64,000 bases of DNA from the NCBI GenBank assembly GCA_012744435.1, contig JAAYCA010000007.1:20735-84734 (forward strand), in the 5' to 3' direction. The DNA is from Bacteroidales bacterium. Its GTDB lineage: Bacteria > Bacteroidota > Bacteroidia > Bacteroidales > UBA932. Both the position numbers and the translations under genes were made by a program. Position 1 is the stretch's first letter. Each line of letters opens with the position of its first letter. Positions 57,538 to 64,000 of the stretch are shown here, piece by piece. The notes under the pieces are model-generated. The model did not search any database, was not told where the DNA came from, and was given only the letters and a program-made list of their open reading frames with translations.

Positions 57538-58092
57538 ATGAAGCTTTCCCGTGGCAAGCGACTGCTGATCCTCGGCGTTGTGTTGGTCCTTGTCGACCAG
57601 GTAATCAAGTACCTGGTCAAGACCCATATGGAGCTGGGAGAACAGATCTACGTGATCGGACAGTGGTTCCGTCTCTGCTTCGTGGAGAATGAGGGCATGG
57701 CCTTCGGCATGGCCTTCGGCGGCCAGGTCGGCAAATTCCTGCTTTCCCTGTTCCGCATCGTGCTCAGCGTCGCGTTGATCTGGTGGATCCGTTCGCTGTG
57801 CAAGAAAGGAACTGCGCCCGCAGGGGTGCTGGTCGGCCTGACGCTCATCACGGCCGGAGCCATCGGCAACATCATCGACAGTCTGTTTTACGGGATCATC
57901 TGGGACTACGCGCCCCTGATGTTCGGCAAGGTGGTGGACATGTTTTATTTCCCGATCATCCGCGACGGCGCCCGGGTGATCTTCTTCAGCCCCGTCTTCA
58001 ATTTCGCGGATTCCTGTGTGACCGTCGGGGCATTCTATCTGGTCCTCTTCCAGTGGAAGTTTTTCGCCAAAGACAATCCGGAAACCAAATAA
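57538..58092 (+). CDS. lspA: Lipoprotein signal peptidase (signal peptidase II)
   Basis: Cleaves prolipoprotein signal peptides in the inner membrane; the window itself encodes several substrates. The 184-residue protein has four helices and the two catalytic Asp motifs, GNIIDSLFYG (about residue 114) and FNFADSCVTVGAF (about 160), plus the early VLVDQVIKYLVK. The GH3 gene starts 5 bp after its stop. Confidence 0.96.
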   Translation: MKLSRGKRLLILGVVLVLVDQVIKYLVKTHMELGEQIYVIGQWFRLCFVENEGMAFGMAFGGQVGKFLLSLFRIVLSVALIWWIRSLCKKGTAPAGVLVGLTLITAGAIGNIIDSLFYGIIWDYAPLMFGKVVDMFYFPIIRDGARVIFFSPVFNFADSCVTVGAFYLVLFQWKFFAKDNPETK

Positions 58093-58097
58093 TCCTT

Positions 58098-60419
58098 ATG
58101 AAAAGAATCCTTCTTACCCTGATCCTGGCAGCCGGAGCGCTGTCGGGACTCCCGGCCGTCCATGCGCAGCCGAAGTTGAACGCTGACAATATCGACGACG
58201 TGCTGCGGGCCATGAGCCTCGATGAGAAGGTCACCCTCTGTATCGGCGGCGGCCGGGCCGTGACGACGGGTGGCGTCTCCACCGGCATCACCGATCTCGT
58301 CCAAGGGGCCGCCGGCAGTACCCGCGCGATCGAGCGTTTCGGCATTCCGCCCACCGTCCTGGCCGATGGTCCCGCCGGCCTGCGCATCGATCCCGTCCGT
58401 GCGGGCGATCCGCAGACTTATTACGCCACGGCCTTCCCGATCGGGACCCTGCTGGCATCGTCCTGGGATTTGTCCGTGGTCGAAGAGACGACGGCCGCAC
58501 TGGGTAACGAAGTGCTGGAATACGGAGTCGACGTGCTGCTTGCGCCGGGTCAGAATATTCACCGCAATCCTTTGAACGGAAGGAATTTCGAATATTTTTC
58601 AGAGGATCCCCTGCTCTCCGGGAAGATGGCGGCGGCCTATGTGCGCGGCATCCAGTCCAACGGTGTCGGGACCTCTGTCAAGCACTATGCGCTGAACAAT
58701 CAGGAGACCAACCGCAATGCCAACGACGCCCTGGTCGGCGAGCGTGCCCTGCGGGAGATCTATCTCAAGAACTTCGAGATCACCGTCAAGGAGTCCGCCC
58801 CCTGGACGGTCATGTCTTCCTACAATAGACTCAACGGTGAATTCACCCAGCAGAGCTATGATCTGCTCACGACCATCCTGCGTGATGAATGGGGCTTCGA
58901 AGGCATCGTGATGACCGACTGGGGCAACAAGGACGATACCCCGCGCGCCGTTTGGGCTGGAAACGATCTCATGGAGCCGGGCAATCCGGTGGAGAAGGAG
59001 CGTATCCTTGCCGCGATAGCGGAGGGTTCTCTCAGCGAGGAGGACCTTGACCGCAATGTTCGCCGTATTCTTGAATATATCGTCAAGACCCCCTCTTTCC
59101 GGGGATACTGGCATTCCGATCGCCCGGACCTGGCTGCCCATGCGGCCGTCGCCCGCAAATCCGCCGCTGAGGGCATTGTGCTGCTCCGCAACGAAAATGC
59201 CACCTTGCCGATAGCCCCCAAGGGGCAGAAGGTCGCCCTGTACGGGGAGTCCATCGTTGATTTCGTCGCCGGAGGGACGGGTTCGGGGACCGTCAACAAA
59301 GCCTACTGCGTCAACATGGTCGAGGCCATGACGAACGCCGGTTTCCAGGTGGACCCGGCCATTGCCGGTTTCTATGACGAATATGTCCGTTACAACGATG
59401 CGGTGCTGGCCCTGTCCGGTACCCAGCGGACGTACCGCTACGGCATCTCCAAGTTCGACGATCCGGCCGTGCCCCGCTCGGCCATAGACCTCCATGCCCA
59501 AAGCAACGACTTCGCCGTAATCGTCCTGGGGCGGATCTCCGGAGAGGGATCCGACCGGAACATGGATAACGATTTCAATTTGACGGACATTGAGCGCCAG
59601 CTCATCTCCGACGTCCACGCAGCTTTCCATGCCCTGGGCAAGAAGGTCGTCGTGGTACTCAATATCGGCGGCGTCATCGAGACAAATTCCTGGAAGCGGA
59701 TGGCGGACGCCATTATCCTGCCCTGGCTGCCCGGGCAGGAGGGCGCGAATGCCGTCGCGGATGTCATCACGGGTGCGGTGAATCCTTCCGGCAAGCTCCC
59801 GATGAGCTTCCCGATCGATTTCATGGACCACCCTTCCTCTGCGAATTTCCCTTACATGCAAGTGAAATCCAATACCCCGTTCGGTACCCCCCGCCAGGGC
59901 GGTTCGCGTGAAAAAGATGTGGACTACACGGACTATGAGGAAGGTATCTGGGTGGGTTACAGATATTTTGAGACAAAGGGGACAGAGCTCTCCTATCCTT
60001 TTGGCTACGGCTTGAGCTACACACGGTTCTCTTATGGGAAGCCCGTAGTGAAAGCGGCCTCGGACGGCGGTTTTACGGCTTCGGTCACCATTCGCAACGA
60101 AGGGGACGTGGCCGGCAAGGAGGTCGTCCAGGTCTATGTCCAGGCTCCGTCTGGAGGGCTGGAGAAGCCCGCTTTCGAGCTCAAGGCCTTTGCCAAGACA
60201 CGGCTTCTGCAGCCCGGTGAAAGCCAGACGCTCCATTTTGCCGTGTCCGCCTACGAACTGGCGTCCTTCAACGAGCAGGTCTCGCAATGGGAGACCGCTG
60301 CCGGGACCTATACGGTCCACTTTGCAGCCAGTGCCCGGGACTTCCGCCAGCAGGCTGCCTTTAAAATGTCCAGACCCCGGACATGGGAAGTCCATGCCGG
60401 GGCCTGTCTGGGGAAATAG
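58098..60419 (+). CDS. Glycoside hydrolase family 3 beta-glucosidase/xylosidase
   Basis: An exo-acting retaining beta-glycosidase, probably periplasmic. The start ATG at 58098 gives a signal peptide MKRILLTLILAAGALSGLPA; the longer upstream frame lies inside lspA. The 773 residues comprise the GH3 barrel (LLAPGQNIHRNPLNGRNFEY, SVKHYALNNQETNR, nucleophile Asp274 in EGIVMTDWGNK), the alpha/beta sandwich (AEGIVLLRNENATLPIAP; VIVLGRISGEGSDR) and a C-terminal fibronectin-like domain (YPFGYGLSYTRFSYG). The substrate is not fixed by sequence. It is unlinked to the SusCD locus, though it could act on its products. Confidence 0.93.
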   Translation: MKRILLTLILAAGALSGLPAVHAQPKLNADNIDDVLRAMSLDEKVTLCIGGGRAVTTGGVSTGITDLVQGAAGSTRAIERFGIPPTVLADGPAGLRIDPVRAGDPQTYYATAFPIGTLLASSWDLSVVEETTAALGNEVLEYGVDVLLAPGQNIHRNPLNGRNFEYFSEDPLLSGKMAAAYVRGIQSNGVGTSVKHYALNNQETNRNANDALVGERALREIYLKNFEITVKESAPWTVMSSYNRLNGEFTQQSYDLLTTILRDEWGFEGIVMTDWGNKDDTPRAVWAGNDLMEPGNPVEKERILAAIAEGSLSEEDLDRNVRRILEYIVKTPSFRGYWHSDRPDLAAHAAVARKSAAEGIVLLRNENATLPIAPKGQKVALYGESIVDFVAGGTGSGTVNKAYCVNMVEAMTNAGFQVDPAIAGFYDEYVRYNDAVLALSGTQRTYRYGISKFDDPAVPRSAIDLHAQSNDFAVIVLGRISGEGSDRNMDNDFNLTDIERQLISDVHAAFHALGKKVVVVLNIGGVIETNSWKRMADAIILPWLPGQEGANAVADVITGAVNPSGKLPMSFPIDFMDHPSSANFPYMQVKSNTPFGTPRQGGSREKDVDYTDYEEGIWVGYRYFETKGTELSYPFGYGLSYTRFSYGKPVVKAASDGGFTASVTIRNEGDVAGKEVVQVYVQAPSGGLEKPAFELKAFAKTRLLQPGESQTLHFAVSAYELASFNEQVSQWETAAGTYTVHFAASARDFRQQAAFKMSRPRTWEVHAGACLGK

Positions 60420-60429
60420 ACGAAGCGGC

Positions 60430-61945
60430 TTATTTGCCCGTTTCGGGTGCCCTCATGGCCGGGAATGACCCGAAGCCGCTCCGCCCGGTATAGCCGGGGA
60501 TGACGCCGTGTTCACGGCGGCCGGTGCCAGGTGCGCCGGTCAAGTCGTCGCCCAGATCGGCGCGGATGTCTTCGGCGACCTTGAGTAATTCCGCTTCTTT
60601 CTCCGGATAGAGTCCCATCACGTTCCGGCGCTCTCCCGGGTCTTGCCGCAGGTTGTACAGTTCGGTCTCCGTGACCTCCCGTCTGGCGGTCCGGCCAGGC
60701 TGTCCGTTCATGCCCGGGGCATAGACTTCGTAGGAGTTGTAGCTGTGCGGGAAGACCATTTTGAACTGTCCGTCCGTGACGGCTTCCAGCGAGTTCTGCC
60801 CAAAATAGAAGCACAGATAGTCTCTTGGCGAAACATCTGTCTGTCCCGTCAGGTAGGGGAGGAAGTCCACGCCGTCAATGGTATGTTTCGGCATCTGGGC
60901 CCCGGTAAGACTGACGATGGTCGGGAGGAAATCGATGCTGCTGATCAGGTCATTGCAGATCCCGGGGCGGATGTGCCCGGGCATTTAGAAAATGCACGGG
61001 ACGCGCAGGCCGCCGTTGAAGGTAGTGGATTTGCCTTCCCGGAATCCGCCGGAGGAGCCGGCGTGGTTCCCGTAGTTGCTCCAGGGGCCATTGTCTGAGG
61101 TGATGATAATCAGCGTATTGTCAGCGATGCCGTTATCTTCCAACGCCTGGCGGACTTGTCCGATGCTCCAGTCGAGTTCCATCATGACATCCCCGAAAAG
61201 TCCGGCCTCGCTCTTGCCTTTGAACTTGTCCGAGACGGCAAGCGGGACATGGGGCATGGCCTGGGCGAAATACAGGAAGAAGGGCTTCCAGGCCCGGGCG
61301 TTCCGGCCGATGAAATCAACCGCCCGCTCCGTATACATCGTGGTCAGTTGCGACATGTCCTCATCCGTGTCGATGTATTGTTTGATCTCCAGTCCGTCAT
61401 ACAGTGGCAGGCGCGAAAATTTCATGGTCGGGTGGTTCGGCCACATGTCGTTGGAATAGGGGAGTCCCAGCCACTCGTCGAATCCGTGGTGTGGCGGAAG
61501 GAACATCTCGGCGTCGCCGATGTGCCATTTTCCGACCAGGGCCGTGCTATAGCCGTTCGCCTGCATCAGTTCTCCGATGGTTTCTTCATCTTCGGCCAGG
61601 CCGAAGGGACTGTTTGTCATCGGAGCCCCCGTCAGTCCGATCCGGTTGGAATAACAACCGGTGACCAGGGCGGAGCGGGAAGCACCGCTGATGGGCTGGG
61701 CCGAATAGTAGTTGGTGAAGCGGATCCCCTGCAAGGCCATATGGTCCACATTCGGGGTGGTATATCCCACCGCTCCATTGAAAGAGAAATCGGCAAAGCC
61801 GCTGTCATCCAGAAAGATCAGGACGACATTGGGCTGCTTTGCGTTCTTGTCCAGCGTCATGAAGGGGGCCGTTGGCCGGGCTGTTTCCGGAACAACCGAA
61901 AACGGCCAGGCCGCCCAGCCCAACAAATAAAGCCCTGCTTTCCAT
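60430..61945 (-). pseudogene. Broken S1-family sulfatase (frameshift and in-frame stop)
   Basis: The natural start is ATG 61945, giving a lipoprotein signal MESRALFVGLGGLAVFGC. That frame closes after about 46 codons. The sulfatase continues in the next frame (KQPNVVLIFLDDSGFADFSF), consistent with one extra G in the plus-strand run 61864-61868. Downstream, RVPCIF is followed by TAA (60985-60987) and directly by MPGHIRPG in the same frame, a nonsense mutation inside a conserved stretch. The rest (GKWHIGD, SDNGPWSNYG, C-terminal LYNLRQDPGERRN) is intact. The FGly site reads SGASR rather than C/S-x-P-S-R or CSASR. Two lesions suggest a recent pseudogene; assembly errors would be the alternative. 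Confidence 0.82.
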
Positions 61946-61972
61946 TGTCTGCAAGTAATTAAACTACTGAAG

Positions 61973-62057
61973 CGGAGGCGGAGGGATTCGAACCCCCGGT
62001 ACGTTGCCGTACAACAGTTTTCAAGACTGCCGCCATCGACCACTCGGCCACACCTCC
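61973..62057 (-). tRNA. tRNA-Ser (anticodon TGA)
   Basis: The minus strand folds as an 85-nt class II tRNA. It has acceptor GGAGGTG/CGCCTCC, D-arm GCCGAGTGG, anticodon loop CTTGAAA (TGA), a long variable arm GTACGGCAACGTAC, T-arm GGTTCGAATCC and discriminator G. CCA is not encoded. The 5' end of the longest sulfatase frame runs into it and is therefore spurious. Confidence 0.96.
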
Positions 62058-62068
62058 GGAACGGACTG

Positions 62069-62076
62069 CAAATTTA
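62069..62076 (-). promoter_or_regulatory. -7 box of tRNA-Ser(TGA)
   Basis: On the minus strand this reads TAAATTTG, 11 nt upstream of the tRNA 5' end. No TTG at -33. Confidence 0.55.
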
Positions 62077-62094
62077 GGGAAAATATTTTAAATT

Positions 62095-62123
62095 AAGGAG
62101 CCCGGACCCGGTCCGGACTCCTT
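62095..62123 (-). terminator. Terminator hairpin downstream of the first barrel gene
   Basis: aaggag/ctcctt (62095-62100, 62118-62123) plus ccggac/gtccgg inside give a 12-bp stem with one mismatch. AT-rich sequence follows on the minus strand, where the barrel gene ends 30 bp earlier. Confidence 0.65.
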
Positions 62124-62152
62124 AATACTTGATTCTTGCGCTGGCGTCGCTC

Positions 62153-62788
62153 CTAGAAGAGGAAGGCGATGCCGGTGTGCAGGCGGGAAGTGTGGCGGCT
62201 GACGTCCTCGACCCCGCCCGTGTAGCGGTTGAGCATGCCGTAGTCGTAGCCGACCGTCAGGCGGAACCCGTTGAACTCGATGCCGGCACCGCCGCCGAGC
62301 AAGATGTCGAAGCGGCCGTATCCATTATTGTCGTAGTTGTCCGTCTTGCCGCCGATCTGGACACCGGCGACGCTGGCGCTGGCGTCCGTCGTGGAGGCGA
62401 GGCCGACCGAAGCGGTCGGACCGGCGAAGACGAACACGCGGACACCGGCTGCGGGGCTGGCACCATAGCTGAAGGCCAGGGGGACATTGAGATAATGCTC
62501 CGTGACGTTGCCGTTGAGACCGAGGCCACCAACGTTGCTGGCGTCGTTCTTGGTCAGGAACTCATAGTACGCACCCGGGGTGAAGTTCAGTCCGCCCGTC
62601 AGGGGCATGGTGTAGCTGAAACCTGCGTAGAAGCCGTTGAGTGCGTTTTTGCTGGGGTCTGCGTTTTTGCTGATTTTGTAGGAATCGACGGAATTGACAT
62701 AGCCGGCGCCGACGCTCATCTGGGCGTAGGCGGAAGTGCCGGCGAGCAGCAGCAGGGCTGCGCTGAGGATGGTAACAATCTTTTTCAT
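62153..62788 (-). CDS. Outer-membrane beta-barrel protein (porin-like), copy 1
   Basis: A 211-residue protein with signal peptide MKKIVTILSAALLLLAGTSAYA from ATG 62788; the longer frame reads through tRNA-Ser(CGA) and is spurious. The mature part is an eight-stranded OmpX/OMP_b-brl type barrel: alternating strands such as NGFYAGFSYTMPLTGGLNFT, GVRVFVFAGPTASVGL, YGRFDILLGGGAGIEFNGFR, and C-terminal LHTGIAFLF with terminal Phe. Function unknown. It is paralogous to the barrel gene at 63023, sharing YY.YL, EHYL..PL.F.YG and RFDILLGGG. Confidence 0.88.
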   Translation of the reverse strand: MKKIVTILSAALLLLAGTSAYAQMSVGAGYVNSVDSYKISKNADPSKNALNGFYAGFSYTMPLTGGLNFTPGAYYEFLTKNDASNVGGLGLNGNVTEHYLNVPLAFSYGASPAAGVRVFVFAGPTASVGLASTTDASASVAGVQIGGKTDNYDNNGYGRFDILLGGGAGIEFNGFRLTVGYDYGMLNRYTGGVEDVSRHTSRLHTGIAFLF

Positions 62789-62856
62789 AGATGATAAAAT
62801 GTTTAATGTTCCAAGTGCAAAGGTGCGAATTATTTTCAATATGGTCATAACGATAT

Positions 62857-62880
62857 GAGCCGACGCGGCTGCGTCGGCTC
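62857..62880 (-). terminator. Hairpin downstream of tRNA-Ser(CGA)
   Basis: A perfect 10-bp stem gagccgacgc/gcgtcggctc with loop ggct lies 6 nt past the tRNA 3' end. No T-tract follows, so it may act as an RNA processing or 3'-end signal. Confidence 0.55.
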
Positions 62881-62886
62881 TGGATG

Positions 62887-62971
62887 CGGTGAGTGAGGGA
62901 TTCGAACCCCCGGTACGTTTCCGTACACCTGTTTTCGAGGCAGGCTCCTTCAACCACTCGGACAACTCACC
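62887..62971 (-). tRNA. tRNA-Ser (anticodon CGA)
   Basis: An 85-nt class II tRNA on the minus strand: acceptor GGTGAGT/ACTCACC (7 bp), anticodon loop CTCGAAA (CGA), long variable arm GTACGGAAACGTAC, T-arm GGTTCGAATCC and discriminator G. The anticodon stem CCTGC/ACAGG has a C-A mismatch next to the loop, which is unusual but compatible with function. CCA not encoded. Confidence 0.94.
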
Positions 62972-62987
62972 GGAGGGGTTGGGAATG

Positions 62988-63021
62988 CAAAGGTAGGAAA
63001 AAATTCATTATATTTGACAAA
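62988..63021 (-). promoter_or_regulatory. Promoter of tRNA-Ser(CGA)
   Basis: On the minus strand TTTG (complement of 63018-63021), 22 nt, then TACCTTTG (complement of 62988-62995). It overlaps the -7 box of the divergent barrel gene. Confidence 0.5.
63009..63016 (+). promoter_or_regulatory. -7 box directly upstream of barrel copy 2
   Basis: TATATTTG ends 6 nt before ATG 63023, predicting an almost leaderless transcript. No TTG at 19-21 nt upstream. Confidence 0.4.
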
Positions 63022-63022
63022 C

Positions 63023-63673
63023 ATGAAGAAGATCATCGTCATCCTCGTCGCTGCGATGCTGTTTGCCGGAGGCGAGGCATTTGCCCAATTGAGCGTGAAC
63101 GCCGGCTATGCATACGCAAGCCTGGTCAGCAGGGCATCTCTGAGCGAAGCAGGTGAGAAGGCGGCCTTTGGCGGCGTGTACGCCGGCGCGGGTTATACGC
63201 TCCGCCTGGCAGGCGGGATCAGCTTCATCCCGGGCGTCTATTATGAATACCTTGCCCGGAGCGAAAAGTCGGAAGGGCGTGTGCTGGACTTCATCGGCGA
63301 GACCCGCGAGCACTACCTCGGCATTCCCTTGAGTTTCAATTATGGCGTGGAGCTTTTTCCGGGCATCCGTTTCCTGTTGTTCGCCGGGCCGACGCTGCGC
63401 ATCGGGCTCGACTCCGTCACATCCTACAGCATCGGCTGGAGCGTTAGGGATTTCGAGGTGATCAAGGGCGGACTCGGAGACCATAATTACAACAACGGCG
63501 ACTACTCCCGCTTCGATATCCTGCTGGGCGGCGGCCTTGCCGTCGAACTTCTGGACCGTTATCGTCTGCAGATCGGATTCGACCGGGGGCTGCTCAACCG
63601 CTACACCGGGGAGACGGAGGGAACGCAACTGCACGGCCATCGCATGACCGCCGGCGTCGCCTTTCTTTTCTAG
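63023..63673 (+). CDS. Outer-membrane beta-barrel protein (porin-like), copy 2
   Basis: A 216-residue paralog of the barrel gene at 62153-62788. The signal peptide is MKKIIVILVAAMLFAGGEAFA, from ATG 63023; a TTG start nine nt upstream falls in the -7 box. Strands include FGGVYAGAGYTLRLAGGISF, EHYLGIPLSFNYGVEL, RFDILLGGGLAVELLDRYRL, and the C-terminus MTAGVAFLF with terminal Phe. The ligand or role is unknown. Confidence 0.88.
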   Translation: MKKIIVILVAAMLFAGGEAFAQLSVNAGYAYASLVSRASLSEAGEKAAFGGVYAGAGYTLRLAGGISFIPGVYYEYLARSEKSEGRVLDFIGETREHYLGIPLSFNYGVELFPGIRFLLFAGPTLRIGLDSVTSYSIGWSVRDFEVIKGGLGDHNYNNGDYSRFDILLGGGLAVELLDRYRLQIGFDRGLLNRYTGETEGTQLHGHRMTAGVAFLF

Positions 63674-63692
63674 AAGAAAAACGGGGGAGCTC

Positions 63693-63723
63693 TTGCGAGT
63701 TTCGAGAAAAAGGTCTATTTTTG
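63693..63723 (+). promoter_or_regulatory. Promoter of tRNA-Val (TTG-N20-TATTTTTG)
   Basis: TTG 63693-63695, 20 nt, TATTTTTG 63716-63723, about 16 nt upstream of the tRNA 5' end. Confidence 0.7.
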
Positions 63724-63739
63724 CAGTCCTCTTTGGAAC

Positions 63740-63814
63740 AGGGGCGTAGCTCAGTTGGTTCAGAGCGCTTGAGTCACATTCAAGAGGTCATCGGTTCGAC
63801 CCCGATCGTCCCTA
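63740..63814 (+). tRNA. tRNA-Val (anticodon CAC)
   Basis: A 75-nt tRNA with acceptor AGGGGCG/CGTCCCT (one G-T), D-arm GCTCAGTTGGTTCAGAGC, anticodon stem CTTGA/TCAAG around loop GTCACAT (CAC), T-arm ATCGG TTCGACC CCGAT and discriminator A. CCA not encoded. Followed at once by a terminator. Confidence 0.95.
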
Positions 63815-63815
63815 C

Positions 63816-63848
63816 AAAAAGCCGCCGGCATTTCGCTGGCGGCTTTTT
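63816..63848 (+). terminator. Intrinsic terminator after tRNA-Val
   Basis: The 14-bp stem 63816-63829/63835-63848 has one G-T pair, a 5-nt loop, and A-run and T-run flanks (ttttt 63844-63848). Confidence 0.88.
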
Positions 63849-63939
63849 CTGTCTTGTTGCGGGCCCGGGTTATTTCGATATAATAGACATTTTCGGTTGG
63901 TGAAACACCATATAAGCATTTGATTTATTTACATTTATG

Positions 63940-63973
63940 ACTACCTTATTGAAATGCGTTTCAATAAAGTAGT
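63940..63973. repeat. 15-bp inverted repeat before a gene start at the window edge
   Basis: actaccttattgaaa (63940-63954) and tttcaataaagtagt (63959-63973) are complementary except for one position, with loop tgcg. It lies in an AT-rich stretch and ends 3 nt before the ATG at 63977. It could be an operator overlapping a start site, or a transposon end. Confidence 0.6.
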
Positions 63974-63976
63974 GAT

Positions 63977-64000
63977 ATGCCGAAAATAAGGAGACGTCAA
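63977..64000 (+). CDS. First codons of an unknown gene, cut by the window edge
   Basis: ATG at 63977 opens a frame reading MPKIRRRQ to the last base. Eight basic-rich codons cannot identify a product. The palindrome immediately upstream and the tRNA-Val 160 bp earlier make an integrated or self-regulated element possible. Confidence 0.25.

Noticed and set aside
58599..60395. 598-codon minus-strand frame opposite the GH3 gene
   Set aside because: The GH3 gene has signal peptide, nucleophile and domain order on the plus strand.
61946..62043. N-terminal extension of the sulfatase frame into the tRNA-Ser gene
   Set aside because: It reads through the tRNA; a lipoprotein start exists at 61945 in the adjacent frame.
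62789..62965. 59-residue extension of barrel copy 1
   Set aside because: It is translated tRNA-Ser(CGA) sequence; the signal peptide starts at 62788.

Overview
The window looks like chromosomal DNA from a GC-rich member of the Bacteroidales, probably a gut or rumen species; I cannot assign a genus. The evidence is a SusC/SusD pair next to a hybrid two-component regulator, an alpha-2-macroglobulin-like lipoprotein, a GDE/GT4/GH57/GlgP alpha-glucan cluster of Bacteroidetes type, and many promoters of the Bacteroidetes form TTG-N19-20-TAnnTTTG. Shine-Dalgarno sequences are mostly absent. High GC at third codon positions creates very long antisense open frames, which I treat as shadows.

Layout. 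1-4.4 kb (minus): the 5' part of an alpha-2-macroglobulin lipoprotein gene and folC. 4.4-9.7 kb (plus): a degenerate PurL-like protein, a PIN-PhoH ATPase and pyruvate phosphate dikinase. 9.8-11.1 kb (minus): a DUF389 membrane protein. 11.2-25.3 kb: a polysaccharide utilization locus with a hybrid two-component sensor/AraC regulator (minus), then SusC, SusD, a DUF3823 lipoprotein, two tandem CE1-like esterases (plus) and a third esterase (minus). It is AT-richer than its surroundings and contains no recognisable glycoside hydrolase. 25.5-31.7 kb (plus): an unrecognised EF-hand membrane protein overlapping a GT4 glycosyltransferase, then rpsO and pnp. 31.8-38.9 kb (minus): one tight array of ysxC, prs, a small cysteine-rich membrane protein, der, kdgK, eda, an ExuT-type transporter and a nitrilase-family amidase. 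Uronate catabolism is thus attached to housekeeping genes. 39.0-50.4 kb (plus): xseA, xseB, then glgB, a debranching enzyme, a glycogen-synthase-like GT, a GH57 amylase, glgP and ribF. 50.5-52.5 kb (plus): greA, a HIT hydrolase and a thioredoxin-fold lipoprotein. 52.5-53.7 kb (minus): cvpA-tsaB. 53.8-60.4 kb (plus): ileS, a DksA/TraR protein, lspA and a GH3 beta-glucosidase. 60.4-64 kb: a broken sulfatase, tRNA-Ser(TGA), an outer-membrane barrel protein, tRNA-Ser(CGA), a second barrel protein and tRNA-Val(CAC). The right edge holds a strong palindrome just before the first codons of an unknown gene.

The most interesting observations are: a palindrome-rich in-frame insertion in ribF (49781-49961); a PurL-fold protein that has lost its catalytic motif; the EF-hand membrane protein coupled to a GT4; an HTCS gene whose signal peptide begins at an ATA codon; -7 boxes only 6-7 nt from start codons, suggesting leaderless mRNAs; and a sulfatase with two independent lesions. 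I did not find a CRISPR array, a complete insertion sequence or rRNA genes.
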